NCBI GenBank assembly: GCA_015233245.1 | Contig: JADFYB010000006.1 | Coordinates: 1 to 49,761 of the forward strand | DNA from: Nitrospirota bacterium | Lineage (GTDB): Bacteria > Nitrospirota > Thermodesulfovibrionia > Thermodesulfovibrionales > Magnetobacteriaceae | Direction: 5' to 3' | Length of the DNA stretch: 49,761 nt | Shown here: positions 1-11,012 of the stretch, in pieces | Layout of the letters: each line of letters starts with the position of its first letter | Numbering within the stretch: the first letter of the stretch is position 1 | The notes under the pieces: generated by a model | What the model saw: the letters and a program-made list of their open reading frames with translations, nothing else | Told to the model about the DNA's origin: nothing | Database searches by the model: none | Program-made: the position numbers and the translations under genes

Positions 1-243
1 CAGGAGGCCATGACTAGGTTAGAGTACATGCCCTACAGAGGGGCAGTGCTAATAAAAAAGCTGCTGAAATCGGCAATGGCAAATGCTGAGCAACATGATG
101 TCGCAGACCCTGAAAATATGAAGCTTCTGCGTGTGTATGTCGATGAGGGGCCTATGATGAGGCGCATTATGCCGCGAGCAATGGGCAGGGCAAATGTAAT
201 CAAGAAAAAAACGAGCCACATAACAGTGGTTCTATCAGAGTGA
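1..243 (+). CDS. rplV: 50S ribosomal protein L22, C-terminal part (5' end outside window)
   Basis: Open frame from base 1; LEYMPYRGAVLIKKLLKSAMANAEQ...VDEGPMMRRIMPRAMGRANVIKKKTSHITVVL matches L22; precedes rpsC. Confidence 0.93.
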   Translation, partial: QEAMTRLEYMPYRGAVLIKKLLKSAMANAEQHDVADPENMKLLRVYVDEGPMMRRIMPRAMGRANVIKKKTSHITVVLSE

Positions 244-255
244 TGGAGGTGGCTT

Positions 256-900
256 TTGGGCCAGAAGACACATCCCATAGGTAACAGACTAGGAATTATA
301 AAGACGTGGGATTCTAAGTGGTACAGTAAGAGTGCTTATGCCCAGCAGTTGCATGAGGATTTAAAGCTGCAACAGTATATAAAGGAAAAGTTATACCATT
401 CAGGGATAAGTAAGGTTGAGATTGAGCGTGCCGGACAGAAGATAAAGATTATAATACACACGGCGCGACCCGGAATAATAATTGGTAAGAAGGGTATTGA
501 GGTAGAAAACCTCAAAAAGGCTATTGAGTCATCTATTACTAAACAAGTGAGCATTGATATAAAAGAAATTAGAAAACCAGAACTTGACGCTCAACTGGTA
601 GCGGAAAATATAGGAATGCAAATTGAAAAGCGTGTGGCATACCGAAGGGCTATGAAAAAATCAGTTTTGTCTTCTATACGGTTCGGTGCTCTGGGAGTAA
701 AGATAGCCTGTGCAGGACGTCTTTCAGGAGCAGAAATAGCACGTACCGAGTGGTATAAAGAAGGGCGTGTGCCACTTCATACATTCAGGGCTGATATTGA
801 CTATGGCACAGCACGCGCAAAGACAACGTATGGGATAATTGGCGTAAAGGTGTGGATTTATAAAGGTGATGTGCTGCCGGAGACAAAGGGCGCAGCCTGA
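256..900 (+). CDS. rpsC: 30S ribosomal protein S3
   Basis: [14 protein letters not shown]...KH motif [19 protein letters not shown] start. Confidence 0.97.
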   Translation: MGQKTHPIGNRLGIIKTWDSKWYSKSAYAQQLHEDLKLQQYIKEKLYHSGISKVEIERAGQKIKIIIHTARPGIIIGKKGIEVENLKKAIESSITKQVSIDIKEIRKPELDAQLVAENIGMQIEKRVAYRRAMKKSVLSSIRFGALGVKIACAGRLSGAEIARTEWYKEGRVPLHTFRADIDYGTARAKTTYGIIGVKVWIYKGDVLPETKGAA

Positions 901-931
901 TGGGGATAATGAGAGGTAAGGAGTAAACGAC

Positions 932-1351
932 ATGTTGATGCCTAAAAAGGTAAAATACAGAAAGATGATGAAGGGTAATATGAATGGTAAGGCCATGCGT
1001 GGATCTGAGGTCTCGTTTGGTGAATTTGGCCTTAAAGCTCTTGAGCCCGGTTGGATAAGCAGCAGACAAATTGAATCTGCCAGAGTGGCTATTACCAGAT
1101 ACGCTAAGAGAGGCTGTAAGCTATGGATAAGGATTTTTCCTGATAAGCCTATAACTAAAAAGCCTGCTGAGACAAGAATGGGTAAAGGAAAGGGTAATCT
1201 TGAGTACTGGGTGGCTGTGATAAAACCCGGCAGGGTGCTCTATGAAGTATCCGGTGTAACTGAGGAGATAGCAAAAGAAGCCATGCGGCTGGCCTCATTT
1301 AAGCTTCCTATATCTACTAAATTTGTACGGCGAGAGGAGGCTGTGATTTGA
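932..1351 (+). CDS. rplP: 50S ribosomal protein L16
   Basis: [15 protein letters not shown]...[24 protein letters not shown]. Confidence 0.97.
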   Translation: MLMPKKVKYRKMMKGNMNGKAMRGSEVSFGEFGLKALEPGWISSRQIESARVAITRYAKRGCKLWIRIFPDKPITKKPAETRMGKGKGNLEYWVAVIKPGRVLYEVSGVTEEIAKEAMRLASFKLPISTKFVRREEAVI

Positions 1352-1554
1352 AAAAAGTGGCAGAATTAAGATCACTGACTGAGGATGAGCTTATGGTAAA
1401 AGAGCGGGAACTGAGGAAGGAGCTTTTTAATCTCAGGTTTCAAAGCGCAACCGGCGAGATACAAAACCCAATGCGGTGTAAAACCGTACGAAAGGACATT
1501 GCAAGGGTGTTGACTATAAAAACACAACTTAAGGCGGGAAAAAGAAATGCCTAA
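1348..1554 (+). CDS. rpmC: 50S ribosomal protein L29
   Basis: [40 protein letters not shown] start overlapping rplP stop. Confidence 0.95.
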   Translation: MKKVAELRSLTEDELMVKERELRKELFNLRFQSATGEIQNPMRCKTVRKDIARVLTIKTQLKAGKRNA

Positions 1555-1810
1555 GAAGCTTTATACCGGAGATGTGATTAGTGATAAGATGGACAAGACT
1601 GTGACAGTTGCCATAACGTCCCTCTACCAGCATCCGCTCTATAAAAAGACAATGAAACACACGTTAAAGGTCAAAGCACATGACGAAAAGAACATGTGCA
1701 AGGTAGGCGATACTGTGTCGGTGGTGGAGAGCAAACCTCTCAGTAAGACAAAGCGGTGGGTAGTAGTAAATAAACAGGAAAACAAGGAGCACACTGATGA
1801 TACAGGTTGA
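1547..1810 (+). CDS. rpsQ: 30S ribosomal protein S17
   Basis: [16 protein letters not shown]...[21 protein letters not shown]. Confidence 0.96.
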   Translation: MPKKLYTGDVISDKMDKTVTVAITSLYQHPLYKKTMKHTLKVKAHDEKNMCKVGDTVSVVESKPLSKTKRWVVVNKQENKEHTDDTG

Positions 1811-2165
1811 GACGGTGTTGGATGTGGCGGATAATTCCGGAGCCAAAAAAGTCCAATGTATAAAAGTGCTTGGCGGATATAAGAAGCGGTATACCCGGAT
1901 AGGAGATATTATCGTGGTAAGTGTAAAGGAGGCGATACCGTTAAGTAACGTGAAAAAGGGCTCAGTCGCCAAAGCTGTTGTTGTTAGAACCCGTAAAGAG
2001 ACAAGGCGGGCTGACGGCACATATATAAGGTTTCAACAAAATGCTGCGGTTTTAATTAATGCGGCTCTTGAACCTGTAGGGACACGTATATTTGGCCCTG
2101 TGGCAAGGGAATTAAGGTGGAAGGAATTTACTAAAATAATATCACTGGCGCCAGAGGTATTGTAA
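1797..2165 (+). CDS. rplN: 50S ribosomal protein L14
   Basis: [27 protein letters not shown]...[13 protein letters not shown]. Confidence 0.97.
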   Translation: MIQVETVLDVADNSGAKKVQCIKVLGGYKKRYTRIGDIIVVSVKEAIPLSNVKKGSVAKAVVVRTRKETRRADGTYIRFQQNAAVLINAALEPVGTRIFGPVARELRWKEFTKIISLAPEVL

Positions 2166-2180
2166 GGGTGGTGAGATAAT

Positions 2181-2498
2181 ATGGGACTTAGTATAAAAAA
2201 AGAAGACACAGTTATTGTGTTGACAGGCAAAGAAAAGGGCAAAAGAGGCCGTGTTATAAAGAGCCTGCCCGATAAAGACAGTGTATTAATAGAAAATGTC
2301 AATATAATAAAGAAACACATGAAACCCAATAAGAAATATACTCAAGGTGGCATAATAGAGAAAGAGTTCCCGCTGCACATATCGAAAGTGATGCTCTTGT
2401 GCAGCCGTTGCAGCAAACCAACCAGAGTGGGTACTATAGTGCTTGAGGGTGGTAAGAAGGTCAGGGTTTGCAAGAAATGCAAGGAGGTTATGGATTAA
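2181..2498 (+). CDS. rplX: 50S ribosomal protein L24
   Basis: KOW-type [16 protein letters not shown]...CKKC zinc-type C-terminus. Confidence 0.96.
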   Translation: MGLSIKKEDTVIVLTGKEKGKRGRVIKSLPDKDSVLIENVNIIKKHMKPNKKYTQGGIIEKEFPLHISKVMLLCSRCSKPTRVGTIVLEGGKKVRVCKKCKEVMD

Positions 2499-2503
2499 AC
2501 GTT

Positions 2504-3046
2504 ATGGATGTGCGGATGAGGGATAAATACGTAAAGGAAATAGTGCCTAAGTTAATGAAGGACTTTTCATATAAAAACATAATGCAGGTGCCTCGTCTTA
2601 CCAAGGTGGTTCTAAATGTAGGGCTTGGTGAGGCTATACAGGATATAAAACTTCTCGACGCAGCCCAGAAAGAGCTTGAAGCAATTTCCGGTCAAAAGTC
2701 GGTTGTAACAAAAGCTAAGAAGTCTATAGCAGGGTTTAAGTTAAGAAAAGGAATGCCAATAGGCTGTATGGTAACACTGCGCGGGGATATGATGTACGAG
2801 TTTTTGGACAGATTTATAACGCTCTCGTTACCGAGAATCAGGGACTTTAAAGGTATATCCGGTAAGTCCTTTGACGGACGTGGCAATTTCTCAACAGGGG
2901 TCAGAGAACAGTTTATCTTTCCCGAGATAGATTACGATAAAGTTAACACAGTCCACGGACTAAACATAGTTATGTGTTCAACGGCAAGAAACGACAAGGA
3001 GTGCAAGGCACTGCTCAAAGAGTTTGGAATGCCCTTTAGGGATTAA
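2504..3046 (+). CDS. rplE: 50S ribosomal protein L5
   Basis: [43 protein letters not shown] at 2504 preferred over the 2468 ORF start, which lies inside rplX. Confidence 0.95.
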   Translation: MDVRMRDKYVKEIVPKLMKDFSYKNIMQVPRLTKVVLNVGLGEAIQDIKLLDAAQKELEAISGQKSVVTKAKKSIAGFKLRKGMPIGCMVTLRGDMMYEFLDRFITLSLPRIRDFKGISGKSFDGRGNFSTGVREQFIFPEIDYDKVNTVHGLNIVMCSTARNDKECKALLKEFGMPFRD

Positions 3047-3102
3047 TGCTTTCAGAATTGATAGATGGGGCATGTGTGTGTGAAGATGGAATTGGAGGGT
3101 AA

Positions 3103-3288
3103 ATGGCAAAGACGTGTATGAGAGAGAAGTGTAAGAGGCCGTCTAAGTTTAAAGTGAGGGCATACAACAGGTGTCAGTTGTGCGGGAGACCTCGTGGGTA
3201 TTTGAGGAAATTCGGCCTTTGCCGTATATGTTTTAGAATGTTGGCACTACAGGGGAAAGTCCCCGGTGTGGTAAAATCAAGTTGGTAG
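3103..3288 (+). CDS. rpsN: 30S ribosomal protein S14, zinc-binding (type Z)
   Basis: 61 aa; CxxC...CxxC in [25 protein letters not shown]. Confidence 0.96.
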   Translation: MAKTCMREKCKRPSKFKVRAYNRCQLCGRPRGYLRKFGLCRICFRMLALQGKVPGVVKSSW

Positions 3289-3301
3289 GGGTAATCAGAT
3301 C

Positions 3302-3694
3302 ATGATGACAGATCCAATAGCAGACATGCTGACAAGAATAAGAAACGCCATAATGATACGGGCTGAGAAGGTGGATATACCGGCGTCCCGGATTAAACTG
3401 GAAATAGCAAAGTTATTGAAAGAAGAGGGTTTTATACGGGCTTATAAGATATTAAAGGATAAAAAGCAGGGAGTGTTGCGAGTGTCTTTGAAGTACGTTG
3501 AAAACAAAAGCGTTATAACCGGGCTCCAAAAAGTCAGCACCCCGGGCCGCAGAGTATATAGGGGTTACAAGGACGTTGAAAGTGCGATGGGAGGCGTTGG
3601 TATTGCAATACTCAGTACGCCTAAGGGAATTGTGACAGATAATACAAGCAGGCAGGATAAAGTGGGCGGTGAGGTAATAGCCCATATCTGGTAA
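3302..3694 (+). CDS. rpsH: 30S ribosomal protein S8
   Basis: MTDPIADMLTRIRNA...GIAILSTPKGIVTD. Confidence 0.97.
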   Translation: MMTDPIADMLTRIRNAIMIRAEKVDIPASRIKLEIAKLLKEEGFIRAYKILKDKKQGVLRVSLKYVENKSVITGLQKVSTPGRRVYRGYKDVESAMGGVGIAILSTPKGIVTDNTSRQDKVGGEVIAHIW

Positions 3695-3758
3695 ATACCG
3701 GGGCAATTGTAAGGCCCCAGATTCTATATGGAGAATTTGACAGGGAGAGCATGGAGAG

Positions 3759-4301
3759 ATGTCAAGAGTAGGAAGAAAACCGATAGATATACCGGCTGGT
3801 GTAGTGGTTAAAATAGAAGGACCCGAGGTGGTTGTAACCGGACCCAAAGGAAAATTAAACTGGCGCAGACCAGAGGGTGTGTCATTAACGCTATCCGGAA
3901 ACACTTTAACCGTACAGCGCCAAAGTGACAGTAAAGAGCACAGATCGCTTCACGGACTTACAAGAACCCTCATAAGTAATATGTGCACGGGAGTTTCCGC
4001 AGGGTTTACACGCAACATGGAACTTGTAGGCGTTGGTTACAGGGCACAGGTTAAAGGTGATAAGATAGAATTCACTGTAGGTTATTCACATCCTGTAGAG
4101 ATGACATTGCCAACCGGAATAACCGCAGAGGTGGATAAAAAGCAGACTAAGCTAGTTCTGATGGGAACTGATAAGGAGATGCTTGGACAGCTTGCGGCTG
4201 ATATAAGAAGTATCAGGGTGCCGGATGCGTATAAGGGAAAGGGCATACGGTATGCTGAAGAGGTCATAAAGGTAAAACCCGGCAAGACAGGCACTAAGTA
4301 G
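3759..4301 (+). CDS. rplF: 50S ribosomal protein L6
   Basis: [15 protein letters not shown]...GPKGKL...[20 protein letters not shown]. Confidence 0.97.
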   Translation: MSRVGRKPIDIPAGVVVKIEGPEVVVTGPKGKLNWRRPEGVSLTLSGNTLTVQRQSDSKEHRSLHGLTRTLISNMCTGVSAGFTRNMELVGVGYRAQVKGDKIEFTVGYSHPVEMTLPTGITAEVDKKQTKLVLMGTDKEMLGQLAADIRSIRVPDAYKGKGIRYAEEVIKVKPGKTGTK

Positions 4302-4332
4302 AGACGGGTTACAAAGGAGGCTGAGCCAGAAA

Positions 4333-4695
4333 TTGAACAGAGATAAGATAGAATTAAGGGAAAGAAGACACTTAAGAGTAAGAAAGAAGGTGACTGGAAC
4401 ACAGGAAAGGCCGAGGCTAACTGTCTATAAAAGCTTAAACCATATGTATGCCCAGATAATAGATGACACTGTAGGGCGTACACTTGTGAGTGCATCAACG
4501 CTGGAGAAAGAAATGCGCCAGTCGGCAAGCCATAAGGGTAATGTTAAATCTGCCAGCCTGATCGGTGACATCATAGCCAAACGTGCTAAGGACAAAGGAA
4601 TCCAGAAGGTGGTATTTGATAAAGGCGGGTTTAAGTATCATGGCAGGGTTGAGGCCGTAGCTCGGGCGGCCAGAGAGGCAGGTCTTGAGTTTTAA
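4333..4695 (+). CDS. rplR: 50S ribosomal protein L18
   Basis: [35 protein letters not shown]...[22 protein letters not shown] start after GGAGG. Confidence 0.96.
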   Translation: MNRDKIELRERRHLRVRKKVTGTQERPRLTVYKSLNHMYAQIIDDTVGRTLVSASTLEKEMRQSASHKGNVKSASLIGDIIAKRAKDKGIQKVVFDKGGFKYHGRVEAVARAAREAGLEF

Positions 4696-4718
4696 TTCAA
4701 AATTGAACCGGAGGCATA

Positions 4719-5234
4719 GTGGGTAGAATAGAGCACGAAGAGTTGGACTTACAGGAAAAGGTGGTCTTTATAAACCGGGTGGCGAAGGTTGTTAAAGGCG
4801 GACGCAGATTTTCATTCAGCGCTCTTGTTGTAGTGGGAGATGGTAATGGAATAGTTGGAGTTGGCAAGGGTAAAGCTAATGAAGTGCCTGAGGCTATACG
4901 AAAAGCAGTTGAGAAAGCCAAAAAGGGGCTTCTTAAGTTTCCTGTGAAAGATGGCACAATACCGCACAGAATAATTGGCTACTGCGGCTCTGGTATGGTT
5001 GTGCTAAATCCTGGCAAAGAGGGAACAGGGTTAATAGCCGGCGGTCCTGTAAGAGCTGTTTTAGAAGTGGCTGGCGTTCATAACGTAGTGGCTAAATCAG
5101 TAGGTAGCACTAATGCTTTCAACGCAGTCGGAGCTACGGTTGATGGGCTGACAAAGTTAAAAGATACCGAGGCAGTGTTGAAATTACGCGGGCGTACTGA
5201 TGAAAATTATCACGCTAAAGAGGCAGGTAAGTGA
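4719..5234 (+). CDS. rpsE: 30S ribosomal protein S5
   Basis: [45 protein letters not shown]. Confidence 0.97.
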   Translation: MGRIEHEELDLQEKVVFINRVAKVVKGGRRFSFSALVVVGDGNGIVGVGKGKANEVPEAIRKAVEKAKKGLLKFPVKDGTIPHRIIGYCGSGMVVLNPGKEGTGLIAGGPVRAVLEVAGVHNVVAKSVGSTNAFNAVGATVDGLTKLKDTEAVLKLRGRTDENYHAKEAGK

Positions 5235-5419
5235 TGTACAGGATAACGCAAAAGAGGAGCTATGCCGGATTAACGGAGCAAATGAGAAGGACTCTGGCAG
5301 CACTCGGCCTGAGAAAGCCAGGTATGGTGGTGGTGAAAGAGGATATCCCAGCTATAAGAGGGATGATTCGCAAGGTGTCACATTTGCTTACGGTAGAGGT
5401 CTTGCAAACTAAAAGTTAA
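5234..5419 (+). CDS. rpmD: 50S ribosomal protein L30
   Basis: [27 protein letters not shown]...[15 protein letters not shown]; overlaps rpsE stop. Confidence 0.94.
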   Translation: MYRITQKRSYAGLTEQMRRTLAALGLRKPGMVVVKEDIPAIRGMIRKVSHLLTVEVLQTKS

Positions 5420-5492
5420 AAGAAAAAAGTATCGGCAGCAGGGAGATTAACCTGTTCGGTAGTGTAAGAAAGAGATATTTGGAGGCTGTATA

Positions 5493-5936
5493 GTGAATAT
5501 AAATGAGCTAAGCCCGGCTGAGGGCAGCACAAAGAGCGTAAAGCGAATAGGGCGCGGCACGGGCTCCGGTCGTGGCAAGACTTCGGGCAAGGGACATAAG
5601 GGACAGAAGGCGCGTGCCGGGGCTGGTAAAAGAATGGGATTTGAAGGCGGTCAGATGCCGCTTCAACGAAGATTACCTAAAAGAGGATTTAAGAATATTC
5701 CTTTTAAGACTGAGTATGGAATCTTAAATGTGGACGATATAAATGCACTTGAGGACTTAAACGAGATAACTCCTGAAGCACTTTTTGAAATGGGTGTTAT
5801 AAAGAAATTCCACAGTGGTTTAAAGGTGTTAGGCAGAGGCGAATTGACACGGCCAGTGAAGGTGGTGGCAAATGTTTTTAGTAAAACAGCACAAGAAAAA
5901 ATAGCACAAGCCGGCGGACAGGCCGTAGTGCTATAG
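5493..5936 (+). CDS. rplO: 50S ribosomal protein L15
   Basis: RIGRGTGSGRGKTSGKGHKGQKARAG...GFEGGQMPLQRRLPKRGF. Confidence 0.97.
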   Translation: MNINELSPAEGSTKSVKRIGRGTGSGRGKTSGKGHKGQKARAGAGKRMGFEGGQMPLQRRLPKRGFKNIPFKTEYGILNVDDINALEDLNEITPEALFEMGVIKKFHSGLKVLGRGELTRPVKVVANVFSKTAQEKIAQAGGQAVVL

Positions 5937-5956
5937 CCGCGGCAGAGGTATAGGTA

Positions 5957-7264
5957 TTGGGAGCACTTTCAAGTTTCAGGAACATATTCAGAATAGAGGA
6001 GTTAAAAAAGAGGGTATTATTTACTTTTGCTCTTCTTATCGTTTATAGAATCGGTGCACATGTGCCGACGCCAGGGATAAATGGCGAACAATTAAGCAAA
6101 TTTCTTACCGATAAGGGCGGCGCTCTTATGGGCTTTTTTGATATGTTTTCTGGTGGCGCTCTTTCCAGAGTTACAATTTTTGCACTTGGCATAATGCCCT
6201 ACATTAGCGCCTCCATTATTTTTCAACTCCTTACTGTGGTCATTCCGGCCATTGCAAAGCTCGCAAAAGAGGGTGAAGAGGGCCGTAAGAAAATTACACA
6301 ATATACCCGTTACGGCACAGTTGTAATAAGCATGGTCCAGTCGTTTGGCATATCTGTTGGGCTTGAAACAATGGCTAACGGGCAGTTTATACAGCACCCT
6401 GGTTGGGGCTTCAGGATTCTAACAATGTTGACACTTACCGCAGGCACAGCCTTTATAATGTGGCTTGGTGAGCAGATAACTGAAAGAGGCATAGGTAACG
6501 GTATTTCGCTGATAATTTTTGCTGGTATTGTGGCAAGGCTTCCCAATGCGATTATAACCACTGGCAGACTCATAAAAGCTGGTGAGTTATCAATCATACT
6601 GGTGCTGATAGTGGTTGTAATGATGATAGCGGTTATAGCGGGTATAATTTATATGGAAAGAGGACAGAGAAAGCTCCCTGTTCAGTACGCTAAGCGGGTT
6701 GTTGGTAGGAAAGTCTATGGTGGGCAAAGCACACATCTGCCGCTTAAAATAAACACCTCAGGGGTTATCCCTCCAATATTTGCCTCCTCAATAATAATGT
6801 TTCCGGCAACCATAGCAGGGTTTATAGCAGTGCCATGGGTGCAAGCTTTTGCTAAGCAATTGTCCCCGGGGTCAGCCCTTCACGATTTAATGTATGTGAT
6901 GATGATAGTGTTTTTCTGCTATTTTTACACTGCAATAGTGTTTAATCCTGTTGACATATCGGATAATCTTAAAAAATACGGCGGTTATATCCCAGGAATA
7001 AGGCCCGGCAAAAACACCTCAGATTATATATTCAGGGTGCTTTCACGGCTGACATTTGTTGGCGCCATCTACCTTTCCGTTGTCTGTGTGCTGCCAAGCA
7101 TACTAATAAGCAGGTTTAAGGTGCCATTTTATTTTGGTGGCACTTCACTTCTGATTGTAATAGGAGTAGCACTTGATACAGTGTCACAGATAGAGTCACA
7201 CCTTCTTACCAGATCATATGACGGCCTTCTTAAAAAGGGAAAACTGAAAGGAAGACGAGGGTAG
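5957..7264 (+). CDS. secY: preprotein translocase subunit SecY
   Basis: 435 aa polytopic protein after L15; LPLKINTSGVIPPIFASSI motif. Confidence 0.97.
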   Translation: MGALSSFRNIFRIEELKKRVLFTFALLIVYRIGAHVPTPGINGEQLSKFLTDKGGALMGFFDMFSGGALSRVTIFALGIMPYISASIIFQLLTVVIPAIAKLAKEGEEGRKKITQYTRYGTVVISMVQSFGISVGLETMANGQFIQHPGWGFRILTMLTLTAGTAFIMWLGEQITERGIGNGISLIIFAGIVARLPNAIITTGRLIKAGELSIILVLIVVVMMIAVIAGIIYMERGQRKLPVQYAKRVVGRKVYGGQSTHLPLKINTSGVIPPIFASSIIMFPATIAGFIAVPWVQAFAKQLSPGSALHDLMYVMMIVFFCYFYTAIVFNPVDISDNLKKYGGYIPGIRPGKNTSDYIFRVLSRLTFVGAIYLSVVCVLPSILISRFKVPFYFGGTSLLIVIGVALDTVSQIESHLLTRSYDGLLKKGKLKGRRG

Positions 7265-7280
7265 TTAAAGCAAGGCCTAA

Positions 7281-8036
7281 GTGATTATAATAAAGTCAGA
7301 TGATGAAATTAAAAAAATATCAAAGGCATCAAAAATAGTAGCTGAGATATTGGAAAAAATTGGAGATTTTATAAAACCTGGAATAACAACTAAGGATTTA
7401 GAATTGTTTTCAGAAAGTTTAATTAAACAACACGGGGCAACCCCAGCGTTTAAAGGCTACAGAGGATATCCGTCAAGTCTGTGTGTTTCGATAAACAATG
7501 AAGTAGTGCACGGCATACCGTCGCCTAAACGTGTGGTGAAGGATGGAGACATAGTGAGCGTTGACTTAGGAGTGGTTTATAAGGGATTTATAGGGGATGC
7601 GGCAAAGACCTATGCTGTTGGAAAGGTAAAACAGGATGCTGTGAGACTGCTTGCAGTGACAGAGGAGTCTCTTTATAAGGGAATTAATGAGGCAGTGTCT
7701 GGAAAAAGGGTGTCAGATATATCACATGCAATTCAGAGTTATGTTGAAAGTAACGGATACTCTGTGGTTAGGACGTTTGTTGGCCATGGGGTAGGCAGGG
7801 ATCTTCATGAAGAGCCTCAGATACCTAATTACGGTGCGCCCCACAAGGGCCCCAGGCTAAAGCGCGGTATGGTTTTAGCAATAGAACCGATGGTAAACAT
7901 TGGCGGGCATGAGGTTAAAGTTCTTGAGGATGGTTGGACAGCAATTACAGGGGACGGTACACTCTCTGCACATTTTGAACACACGGTATTGGTTACCGAG
8001 GGAGAGCCGGAGGTGTTGACGGTGTTGAAAAATTGA
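7281..8036 (+). CDS. map: methionine aminopeptidase, type I
   Basis: [51 protein letters not shown]. Confidence 0.96.
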   Translation: MIIIKSDDEIKKISKASKIVAEILEKIGDFIKPGITTKDLELFSESLIKQHGATPAFKGYRGYPSSLCVSINNEVVHGIPSPKRVVKDGDIVSVDLGVVYKGFIGDAAKTYAVGKVKQDAVRLLAVTEESLYKGINEAVSGKRVSDISHAIQSYVESNGYSVVRTFVGHGVGRDLHEEPQIPNYGAPHKGPRLKRGMVLAIEPMVNIGGHEVKVLEDGWTAITGDGTLSAHFEHTVLVTEGEPEVLTVLKN

Positions 8037-8314
8037 AATTTTATAAGAAGTCAAGAAGCGATAAGCACAAAAAGGCAACTGATGAGGTAAAGGAATCAGC
8101 CAGAGAGGATAGTATTGAGGTGCAGGGCACGATACAGGAGGCTCTGCCAAATGCTATGTTTAGAGTGGAATTGGAAAATAAACAGGCTGTCATGGCATAT
8201 GTTTCCGGTAAGATGAGGATTCACTACATAAAGATACTTCCCGGGGATAAGGTTTTGGTGGAATTGTCACCGTATGATTTGACAAAGGGCAGGATTACGT
8301 ACAGGTACAAATAA
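8033..8314 (+). CDS. infA: translation initiation factor IF-1 with basic N-terminal extension
   Basis: [25 protein letters not shown]...[16 protein letters not shown]-type IF-1 core preceded by a Lys-rich extension; TTG overlaps map stop. Confidence 0.93.
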   Translation: MKFYKKSRSDKHKKATDEVKESAREDSIEVQGTIQEALPNAMFRVELENKQAVMAYVSGKMRIHYIKILPGDKVLVELSPYDLTKGRITYRYK

Positions 8315-8387
8315 TTCTGGCGTAAAGACACTGAGCTTAGCAGAGTGTGGCAGGCAAGGGTCGGACGTCGTTAAGGAGGGATATAGA

Positions 8388-8501
8388 GTGAAGGTAAGGG
8401 CATCAGTTAAGCCAATATGTACAAAGTGCAAGTTGATAAAGCGAAAGGGTGTACTACGGGTGATATGTGAGATACCAAAGCACAAACAGCGGCAAGGTTA
8501 A
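8388..8501 (+). CDS. rpmJ: 50S ribosomal protein L36
   Basis: Not in ORF track (37 aa): [40 protein letters not shown] start after AAGGAGG. Confidence 0.95.
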   Translation: MKVRASVKPICTKCKLIKRKGVLRVICEIPKHKQRQG

Positions 8502-8516
8502 ATGTGAGGGAATAAG

Positions 8517-8891
8517 ATGGCAAGAATAGCAGGAGTGGATTTACCCAGAAAGGAACGGGTGGAGATAGGGTTAACGAGAATATTTGGTATAGGGAGACCG
8601 ACCTCCAGAAAGATTCTCAAAGAGTCCGGCGTAAACCCTGATACGAGGGTAAATGATCTGAGTCCGGATGATGTGGCAAAACTTCGGGCAGTGATAGACA
8701 GAGACTATAAGGTAGAAGGGGACTTAAAGAAAGAGGTCTCTATGAGTATCAAAAGGCTAATGGATATAGGCTGTTACCGAGGTTTAAGACATAAACTGGG
8801 ACTGCCTGTAAGGGGGCAGAGAACTAAGACAAATGCAAGAACACGACGGGGTCCTACTAAGTCAGCGATTAAGAAAAAAGGAGGTAAATAA
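8517..8891 (+). CDS. rpsM: 30S ribosomal protein S13
   Basis: [27 protein letters not shown]...[14 protein letters not shown]. Confidence 0.97.
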   Translation: MARIAGVDLPRKERVEIGLTRIFGIGRPTSRKILKESGVNPDTRVNDLSPDDVAKLRAVIDRDYKVEGDLKKEVSMSIKRLMDIGCYRGLRHKLGLPVRGQRTKTNARTRRGPTKSAIKKKGGK

Positions 8892-9280
8892 TGCCGCCGA
8901 GGAAGCGTAAAGGGCCAAAGAAAGAAAAGAAGCGTGTAGCCAGCGGGGTTGCCCACGTGCAGACAACATTCAACAACACCCTTGTAACGATAAGTGACAC
9001 ATCGGGTAATGTGTTGGTGTGGTCATCGGCAGGCAGCCTGGGATTTAAGGGTTCAAGAAAGGGAACGCCCTATGCGGCTCAAATAGCGGCGGAGACGGCG
9101 GCAAAAAAGGCCATAGAGATGGGAATGAAACAGATTGATGTTTTTATAAAAGGGCCGGGGGCCGGCAGGGAATCTGCTATAAGAGCTATACAGGCGGCAG
9201 GCATAGATGTTAATTTAATAAAGGACGTAACCCCTGTGCCGCATAATGGGTGTAAACCTCCAAAAAGGAGGCGAGTGTAG
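8891..9280 (+). CDS. rpsK: 30S ribosomal protein S11
   Basis: [48 protein letters not shown]. Confidence 0.97.
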   Translation: MPPRKRKGPKKEKKRVASGVAHVQTTFNNTLVTISDTSGNVLVWSSAGSLGFKGSRKGTPYAAQIAAETAAKKAIEMGMKQIDVFIKGPGAGRESAIRAIQAAGIDVNLIKDVTPVPHNGCKPPKRRRV

Positions 9281-9281
9281 C

Positions 9282-9908
9282 ATGGCCAGATACACAGGAC
9301 CACTCTGTAGGTTATGCCGCAGGGATAATGAGAAGCTGTTTCTTAAAGGACAGAGGTGTACCACTGATAAGTGTTCCATCGAAAGGAGGAAGACAGCACC
9401 CGGGCAACACGGCTTAAGAAGGGGAAAACTCTCCGATTATGCAATACAGCTCAGGGAAAAACAGAAGGTTAGATTGGCTTATGGTCTTTTGGAGCGTCAG
9501 TTTAGGAGGTATTTTAAAGAGGCCTCAAAAAAGCGCGGGATAACTGGTGAGCTTTTACTTCAACTCCTTGAGCTTCGTCTGGACAACATTGCTTTCAGGC
9601 TGGGTTTTGCTTCAAACAGGAATCAGGCAAGGCAGATGGTCACTCATGGGCATTTTGTAGTAAACGGCAGAAAGGTCAACATACCGTCGTATAGATTGAA
9701 GGCAGGGGACACGGTGGCGGTTTTTGAGAAAAGCAAGACTGTGGCAGTGTTTGAGGAAAATACATCAAAGGCGCAGCACGCTGGTGTGCCGACATGGCTG
9801 CAATTAGATGGAGCGTCGTTAAGCGGCAAGGTACTGCATGTGCCACAGAGAGATGATATTCCTCTTGTTGCCAGGGAACAGTTAATCGTAGAGTTTTATT
9901 CGAGATAG
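9282..9908 (+). CDS. rpsD: 30S ribosomal protein S4
   Basis: MARYTGPLCRLCRRDNEKLFLKGQRC...CSIERRK (zinc-type S4); ATG at 9282 preferred over 9246. Confidence 0.96.
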   Translation: MARYTGPLCRLCRRDNEKLFLKGQRCTTDKCSIERRKTAPGQHGLRRGKLSDYAIQLREKQKVRLAYGLLERQFRRYFKEASKKRGITGELLLQLLELRLDNIAFRLGFASNRNQARQMVTHGHFVVNGRKVNIPSYRLKAGDTVAVFEKSKTVAVFEENTSKAQHAGVPTWLQLDGASLSGKVLHVPQRDDIPLVAREQLIVEFYSR

Positions 9909-9923
9909 ATGAACGGAGGCAAT

Positions 9924-11012
9924 ATGTTTCTTGAAAATAGTGGTTTTCAGCTGCCGGAAAATGTTTACCTGGAAGAGGAGACATATTCTCAGACTTATGG
10001 CAAATTGATTGCTGAACCATTGGAACGTGGTTACGGCATTACTATTGGAAATGCCCTCAGAAGGGTATTGCTCTCTTCGATAGAAGGTGCCGCTATAACT
10101 TCTGTTAAGATAGATGGTGTGTTCCATGAGTTTTCTACCGTAAAGGGTGTCAAAGAGGATGTTGTTGAGATAATTCTTAACTTAAAAAAACTAAGATTTA
10201 AACTGCACTCAGACGCTGAGATAATAGCCAGGATAAATGTTTCTGGTAAGAGAGAGGTAACGGCTCAGGATATAGAGGCTGATTCGGTTTTAGAGCTTTT
10301 AAACACAGATGCCCATATAGCCACTCTGGACGATGATGCTGAGTTTGTAGCAGAGCTTACAATAGACAAAGGGCGCGGTTATAAACAAGCTGAGGACTTA
10401 AAAAAAGAAGGAGCACCAATTGGTTTTATAGCAATAGATGCTGTGTTTACACCGATTAAGAAGGTGGTCCTTAATGTTGAAAAGACAAGGGTCGGGAAAG
10501 CCACAGATTATGATAAGTTGATTCTTGAGATATGGACGGATGGGAATTTAAGTCCAAAAGAGGCAGTAAGCACGGCAACTGCTATTTTGACTAAGCACAT
10601 GGGGTATTTCAGCTTTGCTGCAGAGGCTGTGGAATCCGCAGAGCAGGAGAATGTGTCTGAGGATGAGCCGGTTGTTGAGAGAGCAGAGACAGGAGATGAA
10701 CCGGCAGCGTATCAAAATCATGAGCAGCCTGTATCGTCTGCAACAAGAGACTTATACAAAAACCTTGTAAAGACAGTTGACGAGCTTGAGTTTTCAGTAA
10801 GAAGCCAGAACTGTTTAAAAAATGCTGACGTAAAGTATATCTATGATCTTGTCCAAAGAAGTGACAACGAGATGCTTAAGATGAAGAATTTTGGCAAGAA
10901 ATCGCTGGATGAAATCAGGGATGTGCTGTTAAGTTTAGGGCTGGATTTTAACATGAAAATAGACATGGATTTGGTAAAGAAGGAATTACTGGCTAAAAAC
11001 GGAGGGAAGTGA
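9924..11012 (+). CDS. rpoA: DNA-directed RNA polymerase subunit alpha
   Basis: EPLERGYGITIGNALRRVLLSSIEGAAIT; CTD LEFSVRSQNCLKNADVKYIYDLV; SD CGGAGG before ATG 9924. Confidence 0.97.
   Translation: MFLENSGFQLPENVYLEEETYSQTYGKLIAEPLERGYGITIGNALRRVLLSSIEGAAITSVKIDGVFHEFSTVKGVKEDVVEIILNLKKLRFKLHSDAEIIARINVSGKREVTAQDIEADSVLELLNTDAHIATLDDDAEFVAELTIDKGRGYKQAEDLKKEGAPIGFIAIDAVFTPIKKVVLNVEKTRVGKATDYDKLILEIWTDGNLSPKEAVSTATAILTKHMGYFSFAAEAVESAEQENVSEDEPVVERAETGDEPAAYQNHEQPVSSATRDLYKNLVKTVDELEFSVRSQNCLKNADVKYIYDLVQRSDNEMLKMKNFGKKSLDEIRDVLLSLGLDFNMKIDMDLVKKELLAKNGGK

Noticed and set aside
33-996. Antisense ORFs within ribosomal genes (33..278, 336..554, 724..996, 785..1069 and others through 11.3 kb)
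   Set aside because: Opposite strand of confidently assigned ribosomal genes; no family-like sequence
5200-5412. ORF 5200..5412 (+, 70 aa)
   Set aside because: Out of frame over rpsE/rpmD; the L30 frame explains the region
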